Below, piece after piece: positions 15,287 through 23,664 of a stretch of 31,094 bases of DNA. The stretch lies in NCBI GenBank assembly GCA_035530055.1, contig DATKVN010000007.1, positions 1-31,094 on the forward strand, written 5' to 3'. The translations under genes were made by a program, and so were the position numbers. Source of the DNA: a bacterium (lineage in GTDB: Bacteria > UBA6262 > WVXT01). The notes under the pieces were generated by a model. That model was not told where the DNA came from, made no database searches, and saw only the letters and a list, made by a program, of their open reading frames with translations. Numbering within the stretch: the stretch's first letter is position 1; each line of letters starts with the position of its first letter.

Positions 15287-16492
15287 TTAAGCTTGGGCTA
15301 TTGCCTCAACCATCTTTATTGCCCTCTTTGTCTCTCTAACGTCATGAACCCTGAGAATACTTGCTCCCTTGGTCATACACCATATCGCTGAAGCAAGAGA
15401 ACCCTCCAATCTCTCCTCAGGCTCTAACTGCAGGACTTTCCCTATAAGGGATTTTCTGGAAACCCCAATAATAATCGGTCTGCCCAGGGATTTGAACTGG
15501 TCGAGCTTCTTTAAAATTTCCAGATTATGCAGGACGGTCTTGCCAAATCCAATTCCTGGATCCACGATAGTCTTTTCAATGTCAATGCCTGCCTGTTCAC
15601 AAAAATCTATCCTTTCTCTCAAGAAAGCGAATATCTCGCTTACCACATCCTTGTATCTGGGATTTCTTTGCATGTTCCGCGGAGTACCCTGCATATGCAT
15701 CAGGCAAACAGGAACTCCACTACTTTCTATTACTTTAGCCATCTTTTCGTCCATACGTAATGCGGAAATATCGTTAACTATACTTGCTCCCGCATCAATA
15801 GCCTTTTTTGCCACCCCTGATTTATAAGTGTCGATGGAGACGGGCACCCTAATTCTGGATGAGAGCTTCTTTATTACCGGAATCACCCTCTCTAATTCTT
15901 CCTTTTCTTCTACTGAATTTGCTCCGGGACGGCTCGATTCCCCACCGATATCAATAATGTCCGCGCCCTCTTCTACCATCTCTAAAGCACGTTCCACTGC
16001 TTTCCTCAAGTTGCCGTATCTTCCACCATCATAAAAAGAGTCAGGAGTTACATTTAGAACTCCCATAATTAACGTCCTCTTGCCTAATTGAAGAGTGTGT
16101 CCTTTAGAACTTAATTTAAAATCTCTCTTCTGATAATTTGAAAGGACCTTCTTAATTTCTTGACTGAGAAGTGGAAGAGCGAAAGGTTGTCGGCTAAGCT
16201 TAACTATTAACTCTCTGAACTGCTTCTCCGTACCTAAAAGTAAAACATCCGACTTTTTTCTGGAGAAATTCAAAACATCACGGGAAACTGCTGTTTCCCC
16301 TCCCAACGATAACATTTCCTGTTTGATAATATTAGCAGCTTGATTCTTAACATTTTCTACTTTAATTGAGTAGAAAAACGCCTTTTTCTCCATTATCCTG
16401 ACACCCGTCTCATGTACGCCAATCTTTCCCATTTCTGAGCGAGCGGAAGGAGAATCGTCTATACTAATAATTCTCACTTGACTTCCAGCCAT
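15287..16492 (-). CDS. folP: Dihydropteroate synthase with N-terminal extension
   Basis: This folate-pathway enzyme joins p-aminobenzoate to the pterin pyrophosphate. The TIM-barrel part (about 130-401) has MGVLNVTPDSFYDGG, DIGGESSRPGA, VSIDTYK, NDISA, LMHMQGTP, DPGIGFGKT and IIGVSRKS, all diagnostic. It is preceded by about 125 residues (including NIIKQEMLSLGGETAVSRD and LLLGTEKQF) that occur as an extension in some bacterial dihydropteroate synthases, so length alone is not odd. No strong ribosome site precedes ATG 16492. A GTG at 16474 with GGAAG just before it gives a product starting VRIISID and is a serious alternative. The gene follows folE on the same strand after about 210 bases containing a repeat; the two act in the same pathway. 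Confidence 0.93.
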   Translation of the reverse strand: MAGSQVRIISIDDSPSARSEMGKIGVHETGVRIMEKKAFFYSIKVENVKNQAANIIKQEMLSLGGETAVSRDVLNFSRKKSDVLLLGTEKQFRELIVKLSRQPFALPLLSQEIKKVLSNYQKRDFKLSSKGHTLQLGKRTLIMGVLNVTPDSFYDGGRYGNLRKAVERALEMVEEGADIIDIGGESSRPGANSVEEKEELERVIPVIKKLSSRIRVPVSIDTYKSGVAKKAIDAGASIVNDISALRMDEKMAKVIESSGVPVCLMHMQGTPRNMQRNPRYKDVVSEIFAFLRERIDFCEQAGIDIEKTIVDPGIGFGKTVLHNLEILKKLDQFKSLGRPIIIGVSRKSLIGKVLQLEPEERLEGSLASAIWCMTKGASILRVHDVRETKRAIKMVEAIAQA

Positions 16493-16617
16493 TTTATGAA
16501 CTCGTTTCTACCTATACCGGTACAAATTATTAAATTGCTTTTGTTATCTTTTCTATTTAATAGTGGCCTGTAATGGAGGGCAAGAACTACTCGAGGAATT
16601 CAATTTCTATCAATTTG

Positions 16618-16700
16618 GAGTCCTCCCGAAAGGGAGGAATGACCTTGCTTTCGCAAGGAATCCAGAGTTTTTTGGAACCTTGCTTTCGTGAGAAATCCAC
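16618..16700. repeat. Tandem hairpin repeat between folE and folP
   Basis: Two stem-loops are present, CCTCCC/GGGAGG around GAAA (16622-16637) and CCTTGC/GCAAGG around TTTC (16643-16658). A degenerate third CTTGCTTTCGTGAG unit lies at 16679-16692. The TGGAGTCCTCCC start matches the inverted element at 3194-3240. Confidence 0.65.
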
Positions 16701-16704
16701 GATA

Positions 16705-17265
16705 TTATTTACTAATTAAGGCCATTGCTTCATTACGGGTACGGGCGTCTTTCAGAAATATACCTCGCATTGCTGAGGTCATTACTAACGAACCTGGCTT
16801 CTTTATCCCCCGCATAGTTATACAAAAATGTTCAGCTTCAATCACCACTAACACTCCCTGGGGAGTCAAGGCTTCCATTATAGTATCGGCAATTTGCTTA
16901 GTTAGTCTTTCCTGTACTTGAAGCCGGCGAGCAAGAATTTCCACCACTCGAACGATTTTACTCAGCCCGGCAACTCTATCTTTGTGAGGCATATAAGCCA
17001 CATGAGCTTTGCCAAAAAAAGGTAATATATGGTGCTCGCACATAGAGTAGAGGGGAATGTCCCGCACCAGAACTATCTCTTCATAGTTTTCTCTCTCGTA
17101 ATGTACTTTAAGTTCCTTGGCTGGCGTCTTTAAATAACCAGCCAAAATTTCTTCATACATTTCGGCAACACGTTGAGGAGTCCTCTTCAGCCCTTCTCTT
17201 AAGGGATTCTCTCCAATTGCCTCTAAGATCATTTTTACAGCTCTCTCGATTTTTTTCCTATCCAT
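16705..17265 (-). CDS. folE: GTP cyclohydrolase I
   Basis: This enzyme converts GTP to dihydroneopterin triphosphate, the first step of folate synthesis. It shows [27 protein letters not shown] (zinc ligands Cys and His), [25 protein letters not shown] and [11 protein letters not shown] (third zinc ligand Cys), then SAMRGIF. The length of about 186 residues is normal. The stop of ftsH and the ATG at 17265 overlap as TGATG. A GTG immediately upstream is possible but would sit on top of the GGAGAG ribosome site. It is thus coupled to ftsH and followed by folP. Confidence 0.96.
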   Translation of the reverse strand: MDRKKIERAVKMILEAIGENPLREGLKRTPQRVAEMYEEILAGYLKTPAKELKVHYERENYEEIVLVRDIPLYSMCEHHILPFFGKAHVAYMPHKDRVAGLSKIVRVVEILARRLQVQERLTKQIADTIMEALTPQGVLVVIEAEHFCITMRGIKKPGSLVMTSAMRGIFLKDARTRNEAMALISK

Positions 17266-20200
17266 CACTCTCCACTCTTTTTAGTTGTATCTTTAGTTCC
17301 ATTCTTCTTTTCGCTTGCAGAAACTTTTTCCCCGTGTTTCAATATCTCTTCCACTTCTTCTCCCACAAGTATTTCCTTTTCTATTAGTGCTTTAGCCAAT
17401 CTATCCAGTTTAGCCTTGTTCTTTTTCAAAATGTCTTTAGCCCGGTCTCTACAATCTTCCATAATTTTCTTTACTTCTTCATCTATCATTTGTGCTGTTT
17501 TTTCACTATAGGCTTTCTCTTTAGTGAAATCTCGACCTAAAAATATCTCAGCCTCTTTTTTCCTGAGAGTCAATGGTCCGAGCTTGTCGCTCATTCCATA
17601 TTCGCAGATCATCTTATGGGCAATCTCAGTTGCCTGGTGGAGGTCATTTTCAGCACCGGTAGTTAATTCATTAAAAGTCAACTCTTCAGCTGCCCTGCCT
17701 CCCAGGAAAACAGTCAACTTATCTATAATTTCAGTCTTAGTAGACAAATACTTATCTTCCAGAGGAAGCTGCAGGGTATATCCTAAAGCAGGTCCCCGAG
17801 GAATAATTGAGACCTTATGGATGGGGTCTGTGCCGGGAATCAGTTTTGCCACCAGAGCATGTCCGGCTTCATGATAGGCAATAATCTTCTTCTCCCTTTC
17901 AGAAATCATCCTGCTCTTCCTCTGCGGACCGGCAATAACCCTATCGATTGCTTCCTCAAACTCTTTTATTTCTACTGCCTTCTTGTCTTCCCGAGCTGCC
18001 AGAAGAGCAGCTTCGTTAACCAGATTGGCTATATCGCTACCCACAAATCCTGGAGTCCTCCTGGCGATAACCTTTAAATCAACTTCCGGACCCAGTTTTA
18101 TGTTGCGGGTATGCACCTTCAGTATCTCCTCGCGTCCTTTCAAATCGGGATTGGGTACCATTATATGCCGGTCGAACCTTCCCGGTCGGAGAAGTGCTGG
18201 ATCGAGGACATCCGGTCTATTGGTCGCTGCAATGAGAATTACACCCTCCCTAGTATCGAATCCATCCATCTCCACCAAAAGCTGATTGAGAGTCTGCTCC
18301 CGCTCATCGTGTCCGCCTCCAATGCCGGCAAACCTATGCCTGCCAACAGCGTCAAGCTCATCAATGAAGAGTAAACAATTATGGACAAATATATTATTAG
18401 CAACGAAATTGTGATATCGGTCTAAACATAAATCATATACATTTACTTCTTTACTTATTTTTTCAATTTTCGTCACCCTTGACCACATAACTTCACCAAA
18501 AACTAACTGTTTTAAACTAACCAGTTCTTCTGTAATCGATTTACCTGCCTTCTGCCGCCATTGGTCAATTTCATCAACTATATCTTGAATGATAGTACTT
18601 GCAGGAGCACCTACCCCCCTTTCATAGCGACTTACATAGTGGCCTCTATATCGACCTGTTTGAACAAACTGTCTCTGCCCCATTTCTATTGACCTACTCG
18701 CTTGATGGAGAAGCTCACCTACAGGAACTACATCTAATCTGGAGAAAGATAATCCAGACAGATTTAGATTTTGCAATCGCTTGAGCTTTTCTGGATGTTG
18801 AGGGAAAACTCTTTCCAAGAAGAGCGAAAGACTTTTCTTCCCGGTAATCTCAATATTGCCTGTGAAATGACGCGGCAAATAAGGAACTATCCCAATTCGA
18901 TGCAGAGCATCCCTTATTAACCTATTTGACGCCTCATTCCAGGCACTGATAGTCGCTTTAGGGTCATTCCCTTCCCCACTTACGCATCCATCGCCATCGA
19001 AAACTCCACTTAGCCAAGCAGCAATCAATTTTTCCGGAAGCCTCAAGATATTATTCTGAATATTTCGAACCAGTTGTCTTATCAAGCTGTTATTGATATC
19101 GGTTGTCCAGCAATTAGTGTACTTGTATTCTTGGGTCTTGTATGCAAAATTCTTTTCTACAATTTTCGTCAATAACTTATGCAAGTGTTCATTTGTATTA
19201 TAAAATCGGAGATGGCGATTTCCTATATGCCCATCTGAAAATATAAGTCCCGTAAGGTAGGTTAATTCTTCATTTAAATACTCGGGCATCTTAAAAATAG
19301 TCGAATCCGTCCATCCTCCTCTGCCTATCGTAAAGGCTTTAATTTCTTGAAAATTCAATTCATTCTTCTTAACATCTTTAACCCTTACAAAACGCGCTCT
19401 TCTTTTCCCTCGGGGATCTTCCAGATACAAGCGGGTCTGGGAAGGCAGAAAATCGATACATTCAAATTGCGAGGAAGAGACCTTTATCTTTCGGGGAGCG
19501 GCAAGATAATCCCCATCTTGTAACTCGTCGGCTCTTATCCATTCCAATCTACCCCCTTTCAATGCCGGGAATAGATGGTTGCCAGTAGCTTCTATTCTCG
19601 TATGAACAGTGTCTATTTTGTACACAAGATTAGCTTGCTTTCGGGTTATTTTTAGAACTTTCGCTTCACCCACTTTAAATCCCTCGGTCATAGCCGGAAC
19701 TGATGTATCTACCATATTCTTATTGTACATATCTCCGATAGTGAATTGACGACCATCACTTAAAACAATACGAGTATCACCCGTGAGGCAAGGGGCACTT
19801 TTCTTTCCCTGATTGAATAGGTCGCGCACCCTCGATGCCCCTACTCCCACAAACATCTCCACAAACTCAGAGCCACTGGCACTGAAGAAAGGCACCCCTG
19901 CCTCACCTGCCACTGCCTTGGCTAAAAGTGTCTTGCCCGAGCCCGGAACTCCGTAAAGGAGGACTCCTTTGGGAATTTTTCCCCCGAGTTTCTGAAACTT
20001 TTTTGGGTCCTTCAAAAAGGCAATTATCTCTTGAAGTTCTTCTTTAGCCTCATCTACCCCGGCAACATCAGCGAAAGTTACCCTCAGTTTACTCTGGTCC
20101 GTAAGTTTTGCCCGGCTTCTGCCGAAAGACATAGCCTGCTTCCCACCAGACTGCATCGAACGAATCAACATAAACCAGATAAAAACAAACAGGAGAATCG

Positions 20201-20528
20201 GTCCAAAATTGAAAAGAATAACAGAGAACCAGTTTCTCTTAACTTCACCTTTGTATTTAACTCCATAGGCCTCCAGTTCTTCCACAAGCTTAGGGTCCTC
20301 CACAGGAACAGTCTTAAATTTAACCGGCTCTCCCGTTTCATTCCTGAATTCTCCTTTAATTATCGCCTCGCTGATTAAAGCTTCCACTACCTGACCCGAC
20401 CTCAGATAGCTTTTGAATTCACTATAACCTATCTCCTTATATTCTTGTGGTCTCATCAATCGGGCAAAAAGCATAACCACCAGAATAATAATTAGCCAGA
20501 GAGACAAACCCTTCAAAAATTTATTCAT
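17265..20528 (-). CDS. ftsH: ATP-dependent zinc metalloprotease FtsH containing an intein
   Basis: FtsH is a membrane-anchored AAA+ protease that degrades membrane and regulatory proteins. From ATG 20528 the precursor is 1087 residues. Removal of the 471-residue intein leaves about 616, the normal size. Two membrane helices flank a periplasmic region (about 3-22 and 101-121). Walker A GVPGSGKT lies at 193-200, and Walker [10 protein letters not shown] falls just after the intein. The second region of homology ([20 protein letters not shown]) follows. Zinc motif HEAGH is at 886-890 with third ligand Asp at about 962. All catalytic residues are intact, so activity depends on correct splicing. 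A TTG at 20555 overlapping tilS is an alternative start; the ATG has AAGAAGGG upstream and gives the usual MNKF-type N-terminus. It sits between tilS and folE, overlapping folE and, if TTG is used, tilS. Confidence 0.96.
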   Translation of the reverse strand: MNKFLKGLSLWLIIILVVMLFARLMRPQEYKEIGYSEFKSYLRSGQVVEALISEAIIKGEFRNETGEPVKFKTVPVEDPKLVEELEAYGVKYKGEVKRNWFSVILFNFGPILLFVFIWFMLIRSMQSGGKQAMSFGRSRAKLTDQSKLRVTFADVAGVDEAKEELQEIIAFLKDPKKFQKLGGKIPKGVLLYGVPGSGKTLLAKAVAGEAGVPFFSASGSEFVEMFVGVGASRVRDLFNQGKKSAPCLTGDTRIVLSDGRQFTIGDMYNKNMVDTSVPAMTEGFKVGEAKVLKITRKQANLVYKIDTVHTRIEATGNHLFPALKGGRLEWIRADELQDGDYLAAPRKIKVSSSQFECIDFLPSQTRLYLEDPRGKRRARFVRVKDVKKNELNFQEIKAFTIGRGGWTDSTIFKMPEYLNEELTYLTGLIFSDGHIGNRHLRFYNTNEHLHKLLTKIVEKNFAYKTQEYKYTNCWTTDINNSLIRQLVRNIQNNILRLPEKLIAAWLSGVFDGDGCVSGEGNDPKATISAWNEASNRLIRDALHRIGIVPYLPRHFTGNIEITGKKSLSLFLERVFPQHPEKLKRLQNLNLSGLSFSRLDVVPVGELLHQASRSIEMGQRQFVQTGRYRGHYVSRYERGVGAPASTIIQDIVDEIDQWRQKAGKSITEELVSLKQLVFGEVMWSRVTKIEKISKEVNVYDLCLDRYHNFVANNIFVHNCLLFIDELDAVGRHRFAGIGGGHDEREQTLNQLLVEMDGFDTREGVILIAATNRPDVLDPALLRPGRFDRHIMVPNPDLKGREEILKVHTRNIKLGPEVDLKVIARRTPGFVGSDIANLVNEAALLAAREDKKAVEIKEFEEAIDRVIAGPQRKSRMISEREKKIIAYHEAGHALVAKLIPGTDPIHKVSIIPRGPALGYTLQLPLEDKYLSTKTEIIDKLTVFLGGRAAEELTFNELTTGAENDLHQATEIAHKMICEYGMSDKLGPLTLRKKEAEIFLGRDFTKEKAYSEKTAQMIDEEVKKIMEDCRDRAKDILKKNKAKLDRLAKALIEKEILVGEEVEEILKHGEKVSASEKKNGTKDTTKKSGE
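18378..19790 (-). mobile_element. Intein with LAGLIDADG homing endonuclease and HTH-like segment, inserted in ftsH
   Basis: The in-frame insertion runs from Cys247 to Asn717 of the precursor, between ...KKSAP and [12 protein letters not shown]. Block A is [10 protein letters not shown]. Block B contains ATGNHLF with the conserved T-x-x-H. The C-terminus is [20 protein letters not shown] with penultimate His and final Asn, followed by extein Cys718. All residues needed for standard Cys/Asn splicing are present. Two LAGLIDADG helices are readable, LTGLIFSDG (425-433) and LSGVFDGDG (506-514), each keeping the catalytic Asp, so the endonuclease looks active. Between the endonuclease and block F (about 602-659) lies an XRE-like helix-turn-helix segment with [14 protein letters not shown]. 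The insertion point is at the edge of Walker B, the best-conserved part of the host protein. Confidence 0.96.
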
Positions 20529-20551
20529 ATTTAAACCCTTCTTTAAATCAC

Positions 20552-21937
20552 TCAATATTCTTCCTCCCGTAAAACTCGAACTTCCAAAATCTTTTTTGTA
20601 TCTTCGGTAATCCTTGCCTTATCCGCTCGGCGAATCCCCACCACCCAGAGAATATCCTCTCCCTCTACCAGAAGGGGAACCCTGTCCCGCAGACGTCTCG
20701 GTATCTTCCTATCGATAAAGAAGTCACTAAGCTTCTTGGTACCCCTCAACCCAAAAGGTCTAAACCGGTCTCCCTCCCGTCTATTCCTCAGTAGTAATTT
20801 CTTGAAGTTTATCTTATCTACATCGAAATAGGCAGTATTGGCTCCCTTATCCGAAACAGGACGAAAATCTACTATTCTGGTGTTGAGCGTTAAGTCAAGC
20901 CCCTCAATCTCGTTTTTGCCAGGAACTCTGAGGGGATAATTAAATTTTTTAAACCTTCGCTCAGGAGAAGATGAAAATATCAGAAAATCGCCCTCTTTCC
21001 TGACACTGAACCTCTTACCCAGATAAACTCTTTTTCCCTGAGAGCTCTTTTGAGCTAAACTCCTTATCGCCTCTATCTGGCTTAGACTTACAATTCCCCC
21101 AAAAAGCCTGTACAAAACCCTTCTCTGAACAATTACATTATATCTTAAAAACCTCTTGAAATCAATCAAAATTTTCTCTGCCTCCCAGGAGACTACTTTG
21201 CCAAGAACTCTCTCCACCACTCTCTCCCAATAGGCATTCTCTTCTTTCAAAATTTCTGACAAGCGCAGAAGTGCTCCATCAATGTTCTCATTATAGTTCT
21301 TTCGCAAAAGAGGAAGAAGCTTTAACCTTATCCTGTTACGAAAATATTCAGTTTTTCTGTTTGACGAATCTAAGCAGAATGTCAGCTTATTCTTTTTTAA
21401 ATAGTTCAAAATTTCTTCTCTATTTACTTCTATTAAAGGACGGACGACTGCAGTGCTACCCAATTTTCTCACAGGGGGAATTCCAGATAACCCTTGAGGA
21501 CCACTACCGCGCAAAAGGTGCATTAGCACTGTCTCTACCTGGTCTGAAGCAGTATGTCCCAGAGCAATCTTTTTAGCATTCAGTTTCCCGGCTAATTGCT
21601 CCAAGGCACTGTAACGCATATCCCTTGCCGCTTCCTCAACCGTCAGCTTCTTCCTTCTAGCGTAAGATGGAACATCTAATGATTTCACAGTAATAGGTAG
21701 GCCCATCCTGCCAGCCAAATGACTTACGAATTTTTCTTCTCTTTTCGATTCCCTCTTTCTTATTCCATGGTTGATGTGTACAACGTGCAAGGATAAAGCC
21801 ATATCTTTTCGGCATCTATTCAGGATATGTAAGAGGCAGACCGAGTCCGGTCCTCCGGAGACCCCTACCAGGACTCTATCTCCAGGAGAAAACATATTAT
21901 ATCTTTCTATTATCTTTTTAACTTTGGGGAAAACCAT
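20552..21937 (-). CDS. tilS: tRNA(Ile)-lysidine synthase
   Basis: TilS changes the wobble cytidine of the CAU anticodon of a minor tRNA-Ile to lysidine, switching it from Met to Ile identity. The protein has the PP-loop ATP motif [18 protein letters not shown] and [21 protein letters not shown]. Further motifs are [24 protein letters not shown] and the [22 protein letters not shown] segment. The C-terminal part carries [37 protein letters not shown], the TilS substrate-binding domain. From ATG 21937 it has about 461 residues. A TTG eight codons upstream (21961) is possible. The gene lies directly downstream of a tRNA with anticodon CAU and upstream of ftsH, a neighbourhood also seen in other bacteria. 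Confidence 0.95.
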   Translation of the reverse strand: MVFPKVKKIIERYNMFSPGDRVLVGVSGGPDSVCLLHILNRCRKDMALSLHVVHINHGIRKRESKREEKFVSHLAGRMGLPITVKSLDVPSYARRKKLTVEEAARDMRYSALEQLAGKLNAKKIALGHTASDQVETVLMHLLRGSGPQGLSGIPPVRKLGSTAVVRPLIEVNREEILNYLKKNKLTFCLDSSNRKTEYFRNRIRLKLLPLLRKNYNENIDGALLRLSEILKEENAYWERVVERVLGKVVSWEAEKILIDFKRFLRYNVIVQRRVLYRLFGGIVSLSQIEAIRSLAQKSSQGKRVYLGKRFSVRKEGDFLIFSSSPERRFKKFNYPLRVPGKNEIEGLDLTLNTRIVDFRPVSDKGANTAYFDVDKINFKKLLLRNRREGDRFRPFGLRGTKKLSDFFIDRKIPRRLRDRVPLLVEGEDILWVVGIRRADKARITEDTKKILEVRVLREEEY

Positions 21938-21997
21938 TTTTCGATAAAAATAGCCCGCCAATGCGGACTCTTTTATAAAAACAAGATTATAGTTTTC

Positions 21998-22075
21998 TGG
22001 TAGCGGCGGTAGGATTCGAACCTACGACACAGGGATTATGATTCCCCTGCTCTAACCAGACTGAGCTACGCCGCC
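21998..22075 (-). tRNA. tRNA with CAU anticodon (Met elongator or Ile2)
   Basis: A complete cloverleaf is readable. The acceptor pairs GGCGGCG with CGCCGCU (the first pair being G-U), with A73 and an encoded CCA. The D arm is GCTC/GAGC. The anticodon arm is GGGGA/TCCCT around loop ATCATAA, giving anticodon CAU. The T arm is GTAGG/CCTAC around TTCGAAT. It is not an initiator type: there is no C1-A72 mismatch and no GGG/CCC anticodon-stem signature. CAU could be read as elongator Met or, if modified by TilS, as Ile2. The TilS gene is the next gene downstream. Position 4-69 and 5-68 pairs are G-C, which do not settle the identity. Confidence 0.95.
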
Positions 22076-22119
22076 AGAAACCATGCACAACCCTCCTAAT
22101 CACGCGGGATTGCGAAAAT

Positions 22120-22148
22120 ATTATATCTAAACTTCATGCAAAAATCAA
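22120..22148 (-). promoter_or_regulatory. Promoter for tRNA(CAU) and probably tilS-ftsH-folE
   Basis: On the minus strand, TTGATT (22143-22148), a 17-nt spacer and a perfect TATAAT (22120-22125) predict a start near 22113, about 38 nt before the tRNA. A TTGACG lies further upstream at 22161-22166. The same ~59-bp block recurs at 26064-26123. Confidence 0.8.
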
Positions 22149-22283
22149 GTAAAATAGAAATTCGTCAACTCTTTTACCATTCAAATGACCAAATGCAGAA
22201 AGAATATTCCCGGCAAAGAAAGAATCTTAAAAATAACTTCTTGGCTTGCTCCCTGCAATCTCAACAAGCCTGCAATTTCCTTC

Positions 22284-22312
22284 TTGACGCATTTCGCAAA
22301 AACTAATATAAT
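22284..22312 (+). promoter_or_regulatory. Promoter for the PilZ-radical SAM gene
   Basis: TTGACG (22284-22289), a 17-nt spacer and TATAAT (22307-22312) predict a start near 22319. This leaves a leader of about 170 nt before ATG 22493. It holds only short hairpins (GGCC-TTTT-GGCC around 22371-22382, and CTTCTG/CAGAAG at about 22458-22470) and matches no riboswitch class I recognise. Confidence 0.8.
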
Positions 22313-22492
22313 CTTCAAGTGTTGAAATCAGTAGGTCAAAAGGGTTAGTATTTTTCCATTTGGCTCTGGGCCTTTTGGCCACGCATGAGGAGAAAGACCC
22401 TCAATATTCCACAAATCAGACCTATCTAAGTCGGCAGGCTTATAAAAATAAGAGATACTTCTGACAGAAGAGAATCTCCAGGGGTTTCGGGC

Positions 22493-23644
22493 ATGAAAAA
22501 AGAGAAAAGACAGTTTCCAAGAGTAACGGTCAAACTTCCGATTCGCATAACTCCCGAATTTTTTGGAAAGGTTGTTGATTTAAGCGAGACAGGTTTAAGA
22601 TTTGTTTTGGATAAACCGCTGCCTCTGTCTAAGTCACAGGCGAAAATAGAGATTTCTCCCAAAGAGACAATAGAAACGGCATTCAAAGTTATCTGGGACA
22701 GACGGCTAGTTCAACAGAGAAAATTCACATACGGTATATGCTTTATCAGATTCAAAAAGAGAGATTTGGATGTGTTGAAAGGAGCCTTAACAAAGCCCAA
22801 GGTCAAATTTATCAGCCAGCCTTATAATGTGCCGTGCGTTGAAATGTCCGGCGTGGATTTCACCATAGGCTGCGAGTACGGATGTGTGTATTGCCATTTC
22901 TCCAAGACCCAAGAAAAGATTAACCGTATCTGGTCTGGTCGGTGCGTTGATATCTCCCCCATCTATAAAATGAAAAAGTTCCCGTCTTTTATTTACTTAA
23001 GCCCTTTTAGCGAGCCTTTTGCTCCAAAAGCAAAAGATTTGGCTCATGAGTTTCTTTCTTTCCTATTGCCAAAAGGGATAAATTTTTGGATTTTGACCAA
23101 AGGCATAATACCCCGAAAGACCATTGATTTGATCAAGAAATTCTCTTCCCAGGTGGAAATTGCTGTCGGGATAACAAGCCTGGATGAGAAGAGAAATTCT
23201 ATCTTAGAGCCTTACTGCCCCAGCGTTCAGGAGAGATTCTCCAATCTGGTCGCTTTAGGCAAAACCGGGTGCCGCCTCGGCGTAAGGATGGATCCTCTTA
23301 TACCTGGAGTAGACGATTCTCCCGAAACCTTAAAGACTATCATAAGGAAAATCGCGAGGCTTAAAATACCGGTAATAATCATTGCTACTTATTTATTTGT
23401 TCCCGCATCGTCCTTACGGAGACTTAAAAAAATACCCTTGTTGCAGAACCCTCTTAAGTCCTTTACAGAGAAAGCTCCTACCACGGAAGGGACGGTGCTT
23501 TCAACCCCCCTAAAGGATAAGATGGCAAAATACGACGAGTTAAATTCCATATGCAAATCCTTTGGATTCAAACTGCATGTCTGTGGCTGCAAAGACATTA
23601 GATTAAAATCAAAAAAAGTTGAATATTCTTTAGTCTGTCTTTAG
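22493..23644 (+). CDS. PilZ domain fused to radical SAM enzyme
   Basis: The protein has 383 residues. The N-terminal ~95 form a PilZ domain with both cyclic-di-GMP-binding motifs: RQFPR (R6 and R10 of RxxxR) and DLSETG (D29-x-S31-x-x-G34). The rest is a radical SAM domain with the iron-sulfur motif CEYGCVYC (C127, C131, C134). Further family-like segments are FIYLSPFSEPFAPK, NFWILTKG, EIAVGITSLDEKRNSILEP and RLGVRMDPLIPGVDD, which resemble the spore-photoproduct-lyase-like / Rv2578c-like radical SAM group. Several more cysteines occur near the C-terminus (HVCGC...VCL) and could bind another cluster. The domain pair suggests a radical enzyme gated by cyclic-di-GMP; substrate unknown. The histidine kinase gene follows after 20 bases. 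The ribosome site is weak (AGGGG about 9 nt upstream of the ATG). Confidence 0.88.
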   Translation: MKKEKRQFPRVTVKLPIRITPEFFGKVVDLSETGLRFVLDKPLPLSKSQAKIEISPKETIETAFKVIWDRRLVQQRKFTYGICFIRFKKRDLDVLKGALTKPKVKFISQPYNVPCVEMSGVDFTIGCEYGCVYCHFSKTQEKINRIWSGRCVDISPIYKMKKFPSFIYLSPFSEPFAPKAKDLAHEFLSFLLPKGINFWILTKGIIPRKTIDLIKKFSSQVEIAVGITSLDEKRNSILEPYCPSVQERFSNLVALGKTGCRLGVRMDPLIPGVDDSPETLKTIIRKIARLKIPVIIIATYLFVPASSLRRLKKIPLLQNPLKSFTEKAPTTEGTVLSTPLKDKMAKYDELNSICKSFGFKLHVCGCKDIRLKSKKVEYSLVCL

Positions 23645-23664
23645 TTAGGTAACAGGAAACAGCG

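Noticed and set aside
15369-15827. 152-codon plus-strand frame
   Set aside because: It is antisense to the conserved folP catalytic domain, with no independent support.
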